Origin: Hymenobacter jeongseonensis
GTDB lineage: Bacteria; Bacteroidota; Bacteroidia; Cytophagales; Hymenobacteraceae
Reading direction: 5' to 3'
DNA: 64,000 bases
Assembly: GCF_015694725.1 (NCBI RefSeq)
Contig: NZ_JADQDQ010000006.1
Span: forward strand, 186,001-250,000
Part shown: positions 63,401-64,000 of the stretch, piece by piece
How positions within the stretch are numbered: the stretch's first letter is position 1
Layout: each line of letters opens with the position of its first letter
Position numbers and translations under genes: made by a program
Notes under the pieces: model-generated
Told to the model about the DNA's origin: nothing
Database searches by the model: none
What the model saw: only the letters and a program-made list of their open reading frames with translations

Positions 63401-64000
63401 ACGCCGGGGTTGCTGGCCCGCAGCATTTTCAGGAACACCACGTCGTCCTGTTTCCGGTTGCCGTACTCGTCCTGGGTTTCGCCTACTTGGTAGGTCGTGC
63501 CGTTGTAGAGGTACTGGAAGCTCACGCCCAGCACTTGGTCGGGCAGCAAGGCCGTGTTCAGCGACACGTAGCCCAGCTGCGGGTTGAACGTGAATTCGCG
63601 CGGGTCGAGTTTTCGAGCCCGCACCCGCTCAAAGTCGATGTTCTTGGCCAGGCCCTCGGTTATCTGCAGGAAGTTATCGACGCCCAGATTGTCTCGGGCC
63701 GATGGGCCGCCGGCAATAATCCGCTGATAGAGCAGGTTGGCCTCGTTAGCCGCCGGCACGCGCGGGGTTGGGCTGCCATTGCGGTACTTGTCTTGGTAGA
63801 GGCGCAAGGGCTCGGCCAGGTCCATCAGCGTCACCACGTTGCGCAGGTTTTCGGTGGTGCGGTTGTCGTTGGTCACGTACACTTCCAGGCGCGTGATGGT
63901 CACGCCGCTCTGGATGGTGGGCAGGTTGCGCAGGGCCTGGTCGTACCGTTCCCGGAAAAACTGGGACAGGAAAAAGTGCCGGTCCCGCTCGTATTGGCTG
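57442..64000 (-). CDS. sprA: T9SS outer membrane translocon protein SprA (partial)
   Basis: The 3' part (at least 2186 residues) of the giant outer membrane protein SprA/Sov, the channel of the type IX secretion system, which exports proteins carrying C-terminal sorting domains and is required for gliding in flavobacteria. The reading frame stays open to the window edge, so the start lies beyond 64000. Typical sequences include LRTLNTPTWDLMMKNIYPLN, a GVDYQVFYDQAKVKI repeat-like segment, SVRVRSGSTLLTEGVDYQV-like motifs, GENGVSYIDDFENARTPYTLG and a long beta-barrel with a final EGGVQLRYSLTQ. Five other T9SS-cargo genes lie in this window. A promoter for it cannot be seen. Confidence 0.95.
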   Translation of the reverse strand, partial: SQYERDRHFFLSQFFRERYDQALRNLPTIQSGVTITRLEVYVTNDNRTTENLRNVVTLMDLAEPLRLYQDKYRNGSPTPRVPAANEANLLYQRIIAGGPSARDNLGVDNFLQITEGLAKNIDFERVRARKLDPREFTFNPQLGYVSLNTALLPDQVLGVSFQYLYNGTTYQVGETQDEYGNRKQDDVVFLKMLRASNPGVGVADPSRNPQNPNLRTLNTPTWDLMMKNIYPLNASQLQRDNFQLQIVYKDDETGVDLISLKEGIKIANRPIIEVLNLDNVNPNNDRNPDGNFDFFPGVTIDPELGKIIFPNVEPFGSYLRTQFDPSETELIDKYVYSELYNQTQSDAQQRQEKDKFFLRGRFQGGAGSDEINLPGIGIAQGSVRVRSGSTLLTEGVDYQVFYDQAKVKILNPAYLNSANELRVEFEKNALVQVQPRRLVGVRLDYRLNKDVNIGGTALHLLENQAPGINRVNIGDEPGNNTIVGIDGSIRKDSRVLTKYLDMLPFVSTKEISTISFGGEFAKLLPGRSQLGNGENGVSYIDDFENARTPYTLGGLASIPAWRLASTPLPVGGSTAVGLPFNYQRARLAWYTVDQSYYTGGPNVPGNIGAADLTNHYIRGIKRDEVFPNKDLGATGNGYEYTFDMAYYPGERGPYNYNPNIDAAGKNFTAAERPQDKFGGISRAITFDTDFDNANVEYLEFWMMDPFLKVTNPSAPDARVNVTDQDGNDVANTTGGDLVINLGNVSEELLRDNNQHEFENGLPTTDDPLEIAENSTPTVWGRVTRQQFLTDAFNASPGARQRQDVGLDGVNDAAEKVQPQFGAPFTALPDPSADNFRHHLDPSYDQSNTKLLGRYKNYNGYEGNSAENSQLSSTAFPDKEDLNRDNVVQEVERYYEYRMSLRPSTVPGGGLEVGQNFIIDKVTNKDERTSGDVVTWYQFRIPIREGYTVRGASQEFGFKNIRFLRMYMTGWQQPVVVRLVQPQFVANQWRRFLYRIVDARQGTQPPVGQLTDADAFSVSTVSIEENGLAATGVTGKIPYLSPPGILRDKEYGSTSTSRLQNEQSLRLSVTNLRDGYAKAAYKNLSINMLRYKRLRLFLHGDSEDESLNNGDVQAFIRIGTDYTQNYYQYSLPLAITPPKAATADEVWPAANRIDISFQDFIDAKSERNKRTPVNFQVPYTKTLPNGATITVVGNPDFSAVQGVMIGMLNPTADINNGNTNAISANLWADEFRVFDFEQQDGFAATARLNVKMADLANITATGSYTSVGFGGLQDKVQQRSLDDAFRGDLQATVAAEKFLPEQFQLRVPVLLQIGHESRTPLYDPLDPDTKLSQSLEKFTDANGDLNRTAQAEYRKEVIDQTTSRSISVLNVRKERGPGKPGAAPVTPKPWDIENVALSYSLTDRLHTDIRTDRDYTKAYTGAVAYVYQTTPKNYTPLSKIKALDNPYLKIFQEVNFTPLPSRFSFRTDIDRRYNERFLQRILEPGTVPSSAGIAPVIQKSFFISRIYDLKWDLTKSLIFDYTANNRGVVDEGRGRTIGVSDEAIRNRDLLKDNLLRGGRTTNFNQVAALTYRLPLDKFPLTDWISADTRYSASYTWQAASASLRAPLFPVPTGDEARDTLTTELRLGNTVQNNAEISANGRIDLVKLYNKVKFLNIINNAPPPTARPKKDASAQAKPGQPGEVSAADTTRETNRFVKAVLRSLMTARSLNFTYVRTNGTLLPGYLPKTHLFGLDNDLTAPGLPFILGRQYELPDLYNRAISNGWYTQSSEYLNTPLSSLLTETLTLRTALEPFRGFNIQVDARRQLARNKEVYYRNLLDEATLEVVPDPSNPGRFLQAPSPLLGTGSFQTSTVTIQTLFGDLGANGETSKAFDRFVRNRAFVRQRLATANPSPGSNPEVGYGFNSQEVLVQSFIDAYHGRSSDGYEAEKFNPFDKLPLPNWRVDYNGFADLPFVKQYFTSFTLNHAYSSTYSVGSYTTSTLYEPTFNPETQFPTLTNTAGQFLPYYVVGQVSIIERLSPLIGINFQTVSRATGRLEYRTDRAVVLNTTNSQVTELYTNEIVVGLGYATNSLRLPFKVGGEQRVLRNNLTARLDLSIRDNITVQRSILDVVDFGDPQNPNPSEGRPEGQVTNGSKTFQLRPTIDYLLNTRLNLQLYYSQTISTPRISNAFRNSTTEGGVQLRYSLTQ

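Overview
This window comes from a high-GC member of the Bacteroidetes, most likely Hymenobacter or a close relative. The evidence is a SusC/SusD pair, an arabinan utilisation locus, several secreted proteins with C-terminal type IX secretion (T9SS) sorting domains, the gliding/T9SS translocon gene sprA, and promoters with a TAnnTTTG -7 box and few Shine-Dalgarno sites. The genus is inferred from this style and from GC content, not from a marker gene.

Positions 1-11.7 kb (minus strand) form an arabinan/L-arabinose polysaccharide utilisation locus. In transcription order it reads susC, susD, a lipoprotein GH43 enzyme, a T9SS-exported GH43 enzyme with a ricin-type domain, a lipoprotein aldose 1-epimerase, ribulokinase (araB) and ribulose-5-phosphate 4-epimerase (araD). 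It therefore covers cutting at the surface, uptake, mutarotation and entry into the pentose phosphate pathway. It probably continues past the left edge; no araA is in view. A CAATCGATTG palindrome lies inside the presumed susC promoter. A 40-bp perfect inverted repeat is translated as the tail of araB.

Positions 12-28.5 kb hold a low-GC T9SS adhesin, a secreted amidohydrolase, a small DUF3850/ASCH-like protein, a Tat-exported Gfo/Idh/MocA oxidoreductase, dxs, a TonB-dependent receptor with a Gly/Pro-rich tail, a flippase-like membrane protein, an erythromycin-esterase/CarboxypepD_reg fusion, a small lipoprotein and a LysM protein.

Positions 28.7-31.8 kb are a methionine operon: promoter, SAM-I type riboswitch, metY and metX. 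Positions 32-48 kb hold a T9SS esterase, an LD-carboxypeptidase, an alpha/beta hydrolase, a glutaminyl-cyclase-like M28 protein, cysS, an endonuclease/exonuclease/phosphatase-family protein, a large SBBP/PKD-type T9SS type B protein, and a flippase plus glycosyltransferase pair. Positions 48-53 kb hold a T9SS surface protein next to a TonB-dependent receptor. Positions 53-64 kb hold a yicC-family gene, a small exported protein, a VanZ-M28 fusion, gcvH and the 3' part of sprA, which runs off the right edge.

No tRNA, rRNA, CRISPR array, insertion sequence or prophage was recognised. Several long inverted repeats resembling REP/MITE elements sit between genes, and one sits inside a gene.
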